A stretch of 9,595 bases of DNA, from the NCBI GenBank assembly GCA_025933895.1, contig JAICZB010000069.1, positions 1-9,595 on the forward strand, read 5' to 3'. Under the pieces are notes generated by a model. The model was given only the letters and a program-made list of their open reading frames with translations, made no database searches and was not told the origin of the DNA. Both the position numbers and the translations under genes were made by a program. The number at the start of each line of letters is the position of its first letter. The first letter of the stretch is position 1. Of the stretch, positions 1 to 6,940 are shown piece by piece. The DNA is from Thermoleophilia bacterium. GTDB lineage: Bacteria; Actinomycetota; Thermoleophilia; Gaiellales; Gaiellaceae.

Positions 1-414
1 GCAGAACTCCGCGAGCGCCTCGCCGAACGCCTCCGAGCGGAGCACGGCTGCCTGCGCCTCGTCGAGCTCCCGGAAGCGCGGGTCGAGCCCGGCGGCGAGC
101 GGATATGCCTTGAGGAGGCGCGCACAGAAGCCGTGGATCGTCGAGATCCAGGCTCCGTCGAGCTCGCGCGCGAGGTCGTGCCGCCCGCGCTCGGCGAGCG
201 CCGCGCGGATGCGGGTGCGAAGCTCGCCGGCTGCGCGACGCGTGTACGTGATGACGAGGATCGAGTCGACGTCGAGCCCGCGGTCGCAGACCGCACGGAC
301 CACACGCTCGACGAGCACGGCCGTCTTCCCGGTGCCGGCGCCGGCGGAGACGAAGACCTCGCCGCTCGCCTCGACCGCCGCGAGCTGCTGCTCGTTCAGC
401 GCCGCGCCGCTCAT
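1..414 (-). CDS. addA: AddA-like UvrD/Rep superfamily 1 helicase, N-terminal part (cut by window edge)
   Basis: ATP-dependent DNA helicase expected to work with the AddB-like protein encoded just upstream in resecting double-strand breaks. I translated 138 residues by hand from the ATG at 414-412; the frame stays open to base 1. Visible motifs in order are a Q motif (LNEQQLAAVE, residues 6-15), Walker A SAGAGTGKT (23-31), motif Ia (ITYTRRAAGELRTRI, about 57-71), and the STIHGFCARLL segment (about 94-104) typical of AddA, RecB and UvrD proteins. The start overlaps the stop of addB by 4 bases (ATGA), the usual arrangement for translational coupling, and the addB-addA order matches known addAB operons. 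The C-terminal nuclease domain that separates AddA from a plain UvrD helicase lies outside the window. The helicase family is certain; the AddA name rests on the neighbour and is less so. Confidence 0.85.
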   Translation of the reverse strand, partial: MSGAALNEQQLAAVEASGEVFVSAGAGTGKTAVLVERVVRAVCDRGLDVDSILVITYTRRAAGELRTRIRAALAERGRHDLARELDGAWISTIHGFCARLLKAYPLAAGLDPRFRELDEAQAAVLRSEAFGEALAEFC

Positions 415-3347
415 GCCCGCTCGATCCGGCAGACGGTCCAGAGATCGCACCAGCTCGGGCATTCGCCGCCGAGCGGGTCGTGCTGGACATCGCCCGCCCG
501 GAGTCGCTCGGCGAGCGTGGTCGCTGTCCCGCGGGCCGACTCGACGACGCCCCAGAACGCCTCCTCGTCGAGGTAGTCATGCGAGACGTAGCCAGGCAAC
601 GTCTCGGTTTCTGAGTCGCGAACGAGACCCCGCGGCTTGCGCGCGCCCGCGAGCGGCCGGTAGAGGCCGCCGAGCGGCTCGAGCCCCACGAGATCGCGCA
701 GGACGAGCATGTAGAGCGGGATCTGCAGCCGCAGCTCGCTCTCGATCTGCCGCGCGGAGTAGGCGCTCTTGCCGGACTTGTAGTCCTGGACGACTCCGCG
801 CGCGCCGAACGGGTCGACGTCGATCCGGTCGATCTTCCCGGAGAGGGTGAGGCCGCCGCCGAGCTCGAGCCCGCGCTGGAGCTCCGGCGCAGCCCGCTCG
901 CTGCCGAACGAGACCTCGAAGCGCCTCGGCACGAGCGGCGACGAGGACTCGCACTCCTCCTCGACGAACGCTGCGAGATCGCGCCACAGCGTCTGGTCGA
1001 GCTCCCGTTCCTGCATCTCGGTGAGATCCATCCGGACGCCGGCGATCGACTCGTCGAGGCAGCGGCGCATGAGCCCGGTCGCCGCCTCGACGTGCTGCGG
1101 CTCGAGCTTCTCGACGCCGAGCTCCGCCGGCACTCGCGAGAAGAAGCGGTAGAGCGCGTTGTGAGCGACGCTGCCTCGCTGCTTCGCGTCGGGCTCGGCG
1201 TCGATCGTCTTCGGATCGAGGAAGCGCTCGACGAACCAGGCGGAGGAGCAGTCGGCGAAGCGCTCGAGCTCGGTCACGCCGAAGGAGCTGCGCGACCCGA
1301 GCTGCTCGAGGACGAGCGGATGTGTGATCCGCGTCGGCCGCCGGAAAGCCACGCGCGCGCGCTCGAGTCTCCGCTCCCAGCCGTTCGCGCGGGCGAGGGC
1401 GTCCGCCGACGCCGCGTCGTGGGCGGCGAGCTCGGCAAGCGCGCGCAGCCGTTCGCGGTCGGTCGGCGCCTCTTCGAGCGGCCACGTCAGCGCCGACAGC
1501 GGACGCCGCCGCGTCCAACGCCTCACGTCATCGGCGTCGAACAGCGACTGGACGTCGTGCCAGAACGGGCTCGCCTCGCGAGGGCTGCCGTCGTCGTCCG
1601 CCGCCTCGCGCACGAGATAGAGCCGCTGCGAGGCACGCGTGCACGCCGTGTAGAAGAGGTAGCGATCCTGCTCGACCGGGTCCGGCCGCGCCAGCCGGGC
1701 GCCTCGCTCGTCGAGACCGCGCCGCGTGTCGTCGTCGAGGAACGGCGAGCCGGTGCCACGCCGCGGCAGGCTTCCCTCCTCGAGGCCAAGGACGAAGACC
1801 GCGTCGAAGCGCCGCGTCCGCGCGCGTCGCAGGTCGACGACCGCCACGCGACCCGCGTCGTCCCCCGGCCGGCGAGGGAGCGGAGCACGCTCGACCGCCG
1901 TCAGGACGTCCTCGCGGCTCAGCTCGCCGCTCAGCTCGCGCCAGCCCTCGAGCTCCGAGAGCAGCCGCCTCAGCGTCTCGTGGGCCCGGAGATCCAGTCG
2001 GCTCGCAGCGTCGGCCGGCGGGTGCTCGAGGCCGTACGCATTGCGCAGCATTCGCTCGGCGAGCTCTCGCACCGCCTCGATCGGATCGGCGGCGTCTCGC
2101 AGCTCGGCGAGTGCAGGCAGCGGCGCCCCGCGCAGCCGCTCCGCCTCGTCCACGACGCGTTCCGGCGCCTGGACGGCGCGGCCGCGCAGCCGGCCCTCGA
2201 CGAAGTCGACCGACCGCCGCTCGAGCCCGGAGAACGGAGAGCGGAGGAAGCCGAAGAGGTCGGTCCGCGTCCCTCCGCCCCATGCGAACCGCAGCAGCGC
2301 TGCCAGCGCGTGCGCGAGCGGAGTCTGCATGAGCCGGAGCTCGCCGTCGACGGCATACGGGATGCCGAAGGAGCCGAGCACCGTCTCGAGCGCCCCGCGG
2401 ATCCGCTCGTAGCCCGGGACGACTAGGCCGATGCGCTCGGCCGGCATGCCGCCGCGGGCGAGCGCTAGCACCTCCTCGCCGACGAGCTCGAGCGTACCGC
2501 GGCTTCCGGCCCCTTCGAAGAAGCGGATCACGCCGTCGAGCGGCGGCGCGTCCGCCGGCTCGTCGGAGAACAACGCCCGTTCGAGATGCGCGAGAGCCGG
2601 AGGTGCGACCGCGGAGTAGCGCGGCGGCAGCTCTTCGACCGCGCCGGACGCGAGCCCGGCGAGATCCCCGGCCGTCCGCCTGAGCGCGGCGAAGGCCGGC
2701 CGTCCCGGCTCGTACGGGAGCGAGACCGTCACCTCGGTGCGCGCGGCGAGCGCCTCGAGCAGCGCCCACTCGGCGCCGGTCAGATCCTCGAAGCCGTAGG
2801 CGAAGACCGGTTCGCCGTGCCAGGCGTCGAGGTCGGTGCGGAGGTGCTCGATCGCATGGCTGCGCAGGAGCCCGCGGTCCCAGCGCCCGAGCCGGTCGAG
2901 CTCGTCTCGATAGCCCGAGTAGAGCGCGCCCAGCTCGCCCTCGACCGCGTCAGTCGTGAGCAGGCCCTCGTCGAGCTCGTCCAGCGCCCGCTCGAGGGAG
3001 TCGACGAAGCCCGTGCGCTCCGCGGAGCGGGCGAAGCCGTGGAGCTTCGCGCCGCTCACGACCCGGCGCACGAGCAGTGTCTGCTCCGCCCGTCCGAGCT
3101 GTCGGCGGCCGTCGCGCGAGTTTCCCGCGAGCCCGCGAAAGAGGTCGTCGAAGGTGCCGATCGAGCCGCCCAGGAGTGCCGGACGCCGAGCGAGCAGTTC
3201 GAGCTCGACACGGTCGACGTCCGCCCGGTTCGGCACGATGAGCACCGGCTCGGGCCCGTCGCGGGAGTCGAGCGCGTCGAGATAACGGCCGAGCAGGAGC
3301 TCGACCTTGCCCGCGTTGGCGGGCCCCGCGATGAGGCGGAGCGGCAC
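411..3347 (-). CDS. addB: AddB-like PD-(D/E)XK nuclease with inactivated helicase fold
   Basis: Second subunit of an AddAB-type helicase-nuclease that processes DNA ends for recombination; 978 residues, close to the family length. The N-terminus has a Walker A-like loop GPANAGK (8-14), followed by Val instead of Thr or Ser. Relics of helicase motifs appear at GLEEGSLPRR (521-530) and around FYTACTRASQRLYL (565-578). The C-terminal nuclease domain shows a family His (H729), Asp840 in GKIDRID, Asp855 and Lys857 in QDYKSGK, and the Q875/Y879 motif in LRLQIPLY. Four cysteines (C700, C963, C967, C973) bracket this domain as in the iron-sulfur cluster of AddB. The GTG at 3347 is the earliest possible start, because an in-frame TAG lies four codons upstream. 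There is no Shine-Dalgarno; a TAGCGT box sits 6 bases before the GTG, suggesting a leaderless transcript separate from the gene upstream. The stop overlaps addA. Confidence 0.85.
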   Translation of the reverse strand: MPLRLIAGPANAGKVELLLGRYLDALDSRDGPEPVLIVPNRADVDRVELELLARRPALLGGSIGTFDDLFRGLAGNSRDGRRQLGRAEQTLLVRRVVSGAKLHGFARSAERTGFVDSLERALDELDEGLLTTDAVEGELGALYSGYRDELDRLGRWDRGLLRSHAIEHLRTDLDAWHGEPVFAYGFEDLTGAEWALLEALAARTEVTVSLPYEPGRPAFAALRRTAGDLAGLASGAVEELPPRYSAVAPPALAHLERALFSDEPADAPPLDGVIRFFEGAGSRGTLELVGEEVLALARGGMPAERIGLVVPGYERIRGALETVLGSFGIPYAVDGELRLMQTPLAHALAALLRFAWGGGTRTDLFGFLRSPFSGLERRSVDFVEGRLRGRAVQAPERVVDEAERLRGAPLPALAELRDAADPIEAVRELAERMLRNAYGLEHPPADAASRLDLRAHETLRRLLSELEGWRELSGELSREDVLTAVERAPLPRRPGDDAGRVAVVDLRRARTRRFDAVFVLGLEEGSLPRRGTGSPFLDDDTRRGLDERGARLARPDPVEQDRYLFYTACTRASQRLYLVREAADDDGSPREASPFWHDVQSLFDADDVRRWTRRRPLSALTWPLEEAPTDRERLRALAELAAHDAASADALARANGWERRLERARVAFRRPTRITHPLVLEQLGSRSSFGVTELERFADCSSAWFVERFLDPKTIDAEPDAKQRGSVAHNALYRFFSRVPAELGVEKLEPQHVEAATGLMRRCLDESIAGVRMDLTEMQERELDQTLWRDLAAFVEEECESSSPLVPRRFEVSFGSERAAPELQRGLELGGGLTLSGKIDRIDVDPFGARGVVQDYKSGKSAYSARQIESELRLQIPLYMLVLRDLVGLEPLGGLYRPLAGARKPRGLVRDSETETLPGYVSHDYLDEEAFWGVVESARGTATTLAERLRAGDVQHDPLGGECPSWCDLWTVCRIERA

Positions 3348-3353
3348 CCGCCT

Positions 3354-3359
3354 ACGCTA
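3354..3359 (-). promoter_or_regulatory. Candidate -10 box of a leaderless addB promoter
   Basis: On the minus strand TAGCGT (TANNNT) is followed by exactly 6 bases and then the GTG start of addB. This is the spacing expected if transcription begins at the start codon, as is common in actinobacteria. No convincing -35 is present 17-18 bases upstream. The same box overlaps an in-frame TAG stop, which shows that translation cannot begin further upstream. Confidence 0.5.
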
Positions 3360-3361
3360 GC

Positions 3362-3382
3362 GCTTCGATCGGCTCGCGAAGC
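3362..3382. repeat. Inverted repeat upstream of the addB -10 box
   Basis: GCTTCG (3362-3367) and CGAAGC (3377-3382) are perfect inverted arms separated by 9 bases. They lie where the spacer and -35 region of the addB promoter would be, in the 64-base gap after the zinc-ribbon gene. It could be an operator or a weak hairpin. No T-run follows on either strand, so it is not a convincing intrinsic terminator. The arms do not match the actinobacterial LexA box (GAAC-N4-GTTC). Confidence 0.25.
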
Positions 3383-3411
3383 CTTCGTCTCCGCTCGCCG
3401 GAAGCCCGCGG

Positions 3412-3612
3412 CTACACGGCCAACGCGGACTTCGGCTTGCGGCCGCGGCGGGCGACCGCGCGGCCCGGCATCTTGCCGGCACACGTGTCGCAGAGGTCGG
3501 CCTGCTTCGCCCCGCGGCGCGCGTCGGTGTAGGTGACCCGCATCACCGCACCTTTGGCCTCGTCGACTTCGCTGCCGCAACTGTCACAAACCAGCACCGT
3601 TTTCCGAGCCAC
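3412..3612 (-). CDS. Small double-CXXC zinc-ribbon protein with AT-hook-like tail
   Basis: A 66-residue protein I do not recognise as a named family. It has two CXXC pairs, C9-x2-C12 near the N-terminus (CDSCG) and C41-x2-C44 (CDTC), about 29 residues apart, which looks like one zinc-ribbon fold. The C-terminus is basic and contains RRGRKPK (55-61), similar to an AT-hook or to the RGR-type minor-groove motif seen in nucleoid proteins such as Lsr2. It has no signal peptide or membrane segment. The start is GTG with an excellent Shine-Dalgarno, AAGGAGG, 6 bases upstream. It sits between topoisomerase IB (58-base gap) and addB (64-base gap) on the same strand. A DNA-binding or nucleoid-associated role is inferred only from the cysteine pairs, the basic tail and the neighbours. 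Confidence 0.75.
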   Translation of the reverse strand: MARKTVLVCDSCGSEVDEAKGAVMRVTYTDARRGAKQADLCDTCAGKMPGRAVARRGRKPKSALAV

Positions 3613-3618
3613 CGTTGT

Positions 3619-3625
3619 CCTCCTT
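3619..3625 (-). promoter_or_regulatory. Strong ribosome binding site of the zinc-ribbon gene
   Basis: AAGGAGG on the minus strand lies 6 bases before the GTG at 3612 and settles the start codon. It is the only strong Shine-Dalgarno I see in the window, in contrast to the leaderless-type starts of several neighbours, and points to a well-translated message with a real 5' leader. The 58-base gap upstream offers AT-containing stretches where a promoter could lie, but no clear -35/-10 pair. Confidence 0.75.
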
Positions 3626-3670
3626 CGCAGAACGGATTACCGGCATAAACCTACAGAAACTCCCCGTGTC

Positions 3671-4681
3671 CTATGCAGCTGCGCGTGCGCGACGAATTCG
3701 CCAGGAACGCAGGAGGCTGAGCATCGCCTGTTCCTCCTGCGAGAGTGCCACATCGCGCGCGCTCACGACGCGCAAATGTCGCGGCCGGAAATCGTCGATC
3801 GTTCGACCGTCCAGGTACTGCTCGACAACAGCCGGCGAGACGTACGAATCGCGCGTCACTGCGGGAGTATTTCCGAGCTGTTCCGCGACGCGCTTCATCA
3901 CGGCCGTGATCGAGCGCCTCTGCTCGGGTTCCGACTCCGGAAATCCCTCCCGGTCGACCCGCTCCGCGAAGCAGATCGCCGCCACGAGTGTCCCGCCCCA
4001 CGTGCGGAAGTCCTTCGCGCTGAACTCGTCTCCGAGGTAGATCTTCACGTACTCGTTCAGCCGCCTGTTCGTGAGGTTGTAGGTGCGTCCCTCCCACTCG
4101 TACTTGAACACGCGCGGACCCTTGAGCTCGAGCAGGCGTCGTATGGCTACGGCGAGATCGGGGTCGACGACCTCGGTACGCACGCGGATGCCGTGCTTGG
4201 CGGGGAAGGAGAGCCGGATGCGGCGGCCGCGCACCTCCACATGGCGGCGCAGGAGCGTGGTCACACCGAACGTCCCGTCTCGGACGTAGCGCTCCGAGCC
4301 GACCCGAAACCAGCCGAGCTCGATCAGCCGCAAGGCGATCGCCGAGACGCGCTCCCGATCGAAGTCTTCCTGGTCGAAGTGCAGCGCCATCGCCTCACGC
4401 AGCGCAGGCAGTGCGTCTCCGAAGCGGATCAGCATGTCGTACTTGGCCTGCTCCTGCTGGGCGCGGTATTCCGCGCTGTAGAGGTACTGCTTCCGGCCTG
4501 CGGCGTCGTATCCGGTGGCCTGGAGCTTGGCCGTGGAACGGGGCGAGATCGAGACCTCCTTCCAGGCGGGCGGGATCGCGAGCGCCTCGATCCGAGCGAG
4601 CTTCGGCTCGTCGTCGATCCGCTTACCGCTGCTGTCGTAATAGCGGAACGCCCCCTTTCGACCCTTTCGACTCCACGCCAT
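3671..4681 (-). CDS. DNA topoisomerase IB (bacterial, poxvirus-like)
   Basis: Relaxes supercoiled DNA by nicking one strand through a 3'-phosphotyrosyl intermediate, without ATP. The protein has 336 residues, the normal size for bacterial TopIB. The N-terminal domain opens with MAWSRKGRKG and contains the IPPAW segment (36-40). Catalytic residues can be placed at Arg131 (in GSERYVRDG), Lys162 (in FPAKHG), Arg226 (in KDFRTWGGT), Asn271 and Tyr280 (in LGNTPAVTRDSYVSP). Asn271 sits 9 residues before the tyrosine, where poxvirus enzymes have His; from memory, the Deinococcus enzyme also has Asn. The ATG at 4681 is chosen because family members begin similarly and the open frame upstream only mirrors the divergent dehydrogenase. 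The gap to that gene is 54 bases. I see neither a Shine-Dalgarno nor a -10 for this gene. Likely accessory role in topology during repair or transcription. Confidence 0.92.
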   Translation of the reverse strand: MAWSRKGRKGAFRYYDSSGKRIDDEPKLARIEALAIPPAWKEVSISPRSTAKLQATGYDAAGRKQYLYSAEYRAQQEQAKYDMLIRFGDALPALREAMALHFDQEDFDRERVSAIALRLIELGWFRVGSERYVRDGTFGVTTLLRRHVEVRGRRIRLSFPAKHGIRVRTEVVDPDLAVAIRRLLELKGPRVFKYEWEGRTYNLTNRRLNEYVKIYLGDEFSAKDFRTWGGTLVAAICFAERVDREGFPESEPEQRRSITAVMKRVAEQLGNTPAVTRDSYVSPAVVEQYLDGRTIDDFRPRHLRVVSARDVALSQEEQAMLSLLRSWRIRRARAAA

Positions 4682-4723
4682 GTCGTCGGGTTGTGGTCCG
4701 CGGGCCGAAGCCGCAAACGCGGC

Positions 4724-4729
4724 TACGAT
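4724..4729 (+). promoter_or_regulatory. Candidate -10 box of a leaderless dehydrogenase promoter
   Basis: TACGAT (TANNNT) is followed by 6 bases (CGCGCG) and then the ATG at 4736, placing the predicted transcription start on the start codon. No Shine-Dalgarno occurs in the 54-base gap and no recognisable -35 lies 17-18 bases upstream. The gap is shared with the divergent topoisomerase IB gene. Confidence 0.5.
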
Positions 4730-4735
4730 CGCGCG

Positions 4736-5809
4736 ATGCGCGACGAGCGGACGATCGTCGTCCTCGAAGGGGACGAGACGGGTCAGGAGCTGTTGGAGGA
4801 GAGCCTGCGCGTGCTCGATCCCGGCGTGATCGGCGTCGAGCTCGAGTTCCCGCGGTTCGACCTCTCGCTCGAGCAGCGGCGCGAGACCGACAACGGCATC
4901 GTGCACGAGGCGGCGGCGGCGATCCGCGAGCACGGCCTCGGGCTCAAGGCCGCGACGGTCACGCCGGAGGGCCTCGGGGACATCGGCTCCCCGAATCGCA
5001 TCCTGCGCGAGGAGATCGGCGGCAAGGTGATCGTCCGGACCGGACGGCGGATCCCCGGCGTCGCTCCGCTCGGCGGCGTGCATGCGCCGATCTCGATCGT
5101 GCGCATGGCGGTCGGTGACGCGTACGGCGCGAAGGAGTGGCGCGAGGGCGAGGGCGACGACGAGGTCGCGTTCCGCACCGAGCGCATCGAGCGCCGCATC
5201 TGCCACTCCGTCGCCGAGTTCGCGTTTCGCCAGGCCGAGCGGACCGGCGCCAAGGTGTTCGGCGGACCGAAGTACACGGTCAGCCCGACGTACGAGGGGA
5301 TGCTGAAGGAGGAGATGGACGCCGCGGCAGCGCGCCACCCGGACGTGCCCTACGAGCCGCAGCTCATCGACGCGACCTTCGCGCTTCTCCTCTCCTCGGC
5401 CGGCGACCCGCTCGTGATCCCGGCGCTCAACCGCGACGGCGACATCCTGTCCGACCTCGTGCTGCCGCTCTTCGGCTCGATCGCCGGCTCGGAGTCGCTG
5501 CTCGTCGCGTTCGAGTCCGACTTCGAGCCTGCGGCGATCATGGCGGAGGCTGCGCACGGGACGGCGCCCTCGCTCCAGGGGAAGAACGTCGCGAATCCGA
5601 TGGCGATGATCCTGGCGGGAGCGGCTCTCCTCTCCCACGGTGGCGAGGAGGGCGAGCGGGCAGGACGCGCGATCCGCGAGGCGTGCCTCGAGGCGGTCGC
5701 CCAGGGCGCGCGCACCGCCGACCTCGGCGGCCATCTCGGGACGACGGAGTTCACGGACGACGTCATCGGACGCGTCCGGGCGAAGCTCGAGGTCTGGGCG
5801 GCGCTCTAG
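4736..5809 (+). CDS. Isocitrate/isopropylmalate dehydrogenase superfamily enzyme, probably isocitrate dehydrogenase
   Basis: Metal- and NAD(P)-dependent beta-decarboxylating dehydrogenase of 357 residues. The N-terminal half follows type II (eukaryotic-like) NADP-isocitrate dehydrogenase closely: EGDETG (11-16), FDLSLEQRRET (41-51), KAATVTPEG (71-79), SPNRILR (85-91), GGKVIVR (95-101) and the Arg123-centred IVRMAVGDAYGA (121-132). By alignment with human IDH1, Thr76, Ser85, Asn87, Arg91, Arg101 and Arg123 match its isocitrate-contacting residues, which favours isocitrate over isopropylmalate. DGDILSD (234-240) carries the metal-binding aspartates. The cofactor loop HGTAPSLQGKNVANP (274-288) resembles the type I/isopropylmalate branch and lacks the RHYR-type NADP signature of type II, so cofactor use is open. 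It is shorter than classical type II enzymes (about 410). The stop interlocks with that of the convergent gene. Probable TCA-cycle step, but no pathway neighbours are present to confirm it. Confidence 0.85.
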   Translation: MRDERTIVVLEGDETGQELLEESLRVLDPGVIGVELEFPRFDLSLEQRRETDNGIVHEAAAAIREHGLGLKAATVTPEGLGDIGSPNRILREEIGGKVIVRTGRRIPGVAPLGGVHAPISIVRMAVGDAYGAKEWREGEGDDEVAFRTERIERRICHSVAEFAFRQAERTGAKVFGGPKYTVSPTYEGMLKEEMDAAAARHPDVPYEPQLIDATFALLLSSAGDPLVIPALNRDGDILSDLVLPLFGSIAGSESLLVAFESDFEPAAIMAEAAHGTAPSLQGKNVANPMAMILAGAALLSHGGEEGERAGRAIREACLEAVAQGARTADLGGHLGTTEFTDDVIGRVRAKLEVWAAL

Positions 5810-6933
5810 CCGACGGTTGCGAGCAGCTTCGCCATCGGCACGAAGACGAGCTTTCCAGGGCCGTTGAACGAAGGGTTGACCGCGTACACGAGGCCGCGAG
5901 GACCGAGCGCTGTGGGGCAACCGATCCGGCTGGACGGCGCAATCGCGTCGTCCTTACCGGTCTTCAGGTCGACCAGATGCAGCCTGGACGAGCCCTCGAC
6001 CGCGGCGAGCTGGCCGTACACCGCGATCCGCTCGACCGGCGGCACATGGCCGACCGCGACGGGCCAGGTGTGCACCAGTGTGCCCGTCTTCCAGTCGTAG
6101 ACCTGGAGTGCCGCCGCCAGGGAGCCGGGCTGCGGCATCGTCTCGGTCAGCACCACGATCTCGTCGCCGCTGAGCGCGAGGCCCACCGCGCTGCTGCCGA
6201 GGGCCACCCGGCCGAGCAGCGAGCCTCCGGAGGAATAGATGTCGACACTCGGCGTGGTGGTAGTCGGGCTGACCTCGTCGGCAGGCCAGGCTTGGGTCGA
6301 GTTGAAGACGGCGATATGCCCACTGTTCGCGGAGGCGGCGACGATTGCGCCCTCGCCGGTGACGATGCTGTGCAATCCGGTCGGCGTGACGAGGCTGAGC
6401 CGCTGCTGGCTCGGGACGCTGTCGTTCGACTTCCAGGTGCTGACAGCCAGCACCTTGCCCGAGCCGACGGCGCCACCGATCCAGCTGCCGGAGGAGAGCC
6501 CGCCGTCCGGCTCCCCGTCCTGCGGATTGGTGTAGTGGTTCGTCAGCTTCCCGAGCTGGTGCGCCGTCCCGCCGAGGCTCGCGGTGTAGAGCCGCTCCTG
6601 GGCCTGCTGCGAGTTGCCGGTCACAAAGCGCGTGATCAGCGCGACTCGCTTGCCGGCGATCGCGACCTCTCCCGCACCGGTGCCGAACGTGGCGCCCTTG
6701 TTCGGATACGTGCCCTTGACGATCGTGGTCGCGCCCGTGCTCACGTTCCAGACGACGACCTTCCGGTCCTCTCGCATGAACGCAACGCGCGACCCGTCCA
6801 TCGCGAGCGCCGAGATCGGCTTGGCCGTCTTCTTGACGGTGTTCCGCTGTGTCGAAGCCGCGCCTCCCGCCTCTGTGAAGAAGAGGAGCAGGGCCGGTGC
6901 GAGGAGCAACGCCGTCAGACGGAGCCTTCTCAT
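5806..6933 (-). CDS. Exported beta-propeller (WD40-like) protein of unknown function
   Basis: A 375-residue protein with an N-terminal export signal: MRRLRLTALLLAPALLLFF followed by a small-residue stretch ending near Ala25-Ala26, with no lipobox. The mature part has about seven repeats of the pattern 'G..VA/LA....... DW.TG', for example around residues 45-67 (VVVWNVSTG), 92-120, 158-185, 196-211, 252-284 (VYDWKTGT), 302-327 (LVDLKTGK) and 343-365. This fits a seven-bladed propeller, probably a binding or scaffold protein outside the membrane. I see no catalytic motif and the ligand is unknown. It lies 47 bases downstream of the HD-GYP gene but has its own TAGGGT box 7 bases before the ATG, so it may be transcribed separately. 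Its stop shares CTAG with the convergent dehydrogenase. The fold is inferred from the repeat pattern. Confidence 0.75.
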   Translation of the reverse strand: MRRLRLTALLLAPALLLFFTEAGGAASTQRNTVKKTAKPISALAMDGSRVAFMREDRKVVVWNVSTGATTIVKGTYPNKGATFGTGAGEVAIAGKRVALITRFVTGNSQQAQERLYTASLGGTAHQLGKLTNHYTNPQDGEPDGGLSSGSWIGGAVGSGKVLAVSTWKSNDSVPSQQRLSLVTPTGLHSIVTGEGAIVAASANSGHIAVFNSTQAWPADEVSPTTTTPSVDIYSSGGSLLGRVALGSSAVGLALSGDEIVVLTETMPQPGSLAAALQVYDWKTGTLVHTWPVAVGHVPPVERIAVYGQLAAVEGSSRLHLVDLKTGKDDAIAPSSRIGCPTALGPRGLVYAVNPSFNGPGKLVFVPMAKLLATVG

Positions 6934-6940
6934 GTCGCCG

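Noticed and set aside
1917..1940. Two tandem 12-base copies of GCTCAGCTCGCC/G within addB
   Set aside because: They encode a short ELSGELS repeat in an ordinary coding region; too short to be more than local slippage.
1092..2426. Long plus-strand open frame (444 codons) antisense to addB
   Set aside because: GC-rich shadow: no motifs, composition dominated by Arg, Glu and Leu, and the minus strand carries clear nuclease and helicase-fold motifs.
3362..3382. Intrinsic terminator after the zinc-ribbon gene
   Set aside because: The stem is only 6 base pairs with a 9-base loop and no T-run follows on the minus strand.
2586..3536. Plus-strand open frame of 316 codons over the addB N-terminus and zinc-ribbon gene
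   Set aside because: Shadow frame with no motifs; it runs across two supported genes on the opposite strand.
3533..4735. Plus-strand extension of about 400 codons upstream of the dehydrogenase ATG
   Set aside because: It is antisense to topoisomerase IB; homology to the dehydrogenase family begins only at 4736.
4682..5920. Minus-strand extension of about 413 codons upstream of the topoisomerase ATG
   Set aside because: It mirrors the dehydrogenase on the other strand, and topoisomerase homology begins at MAWSRKG.
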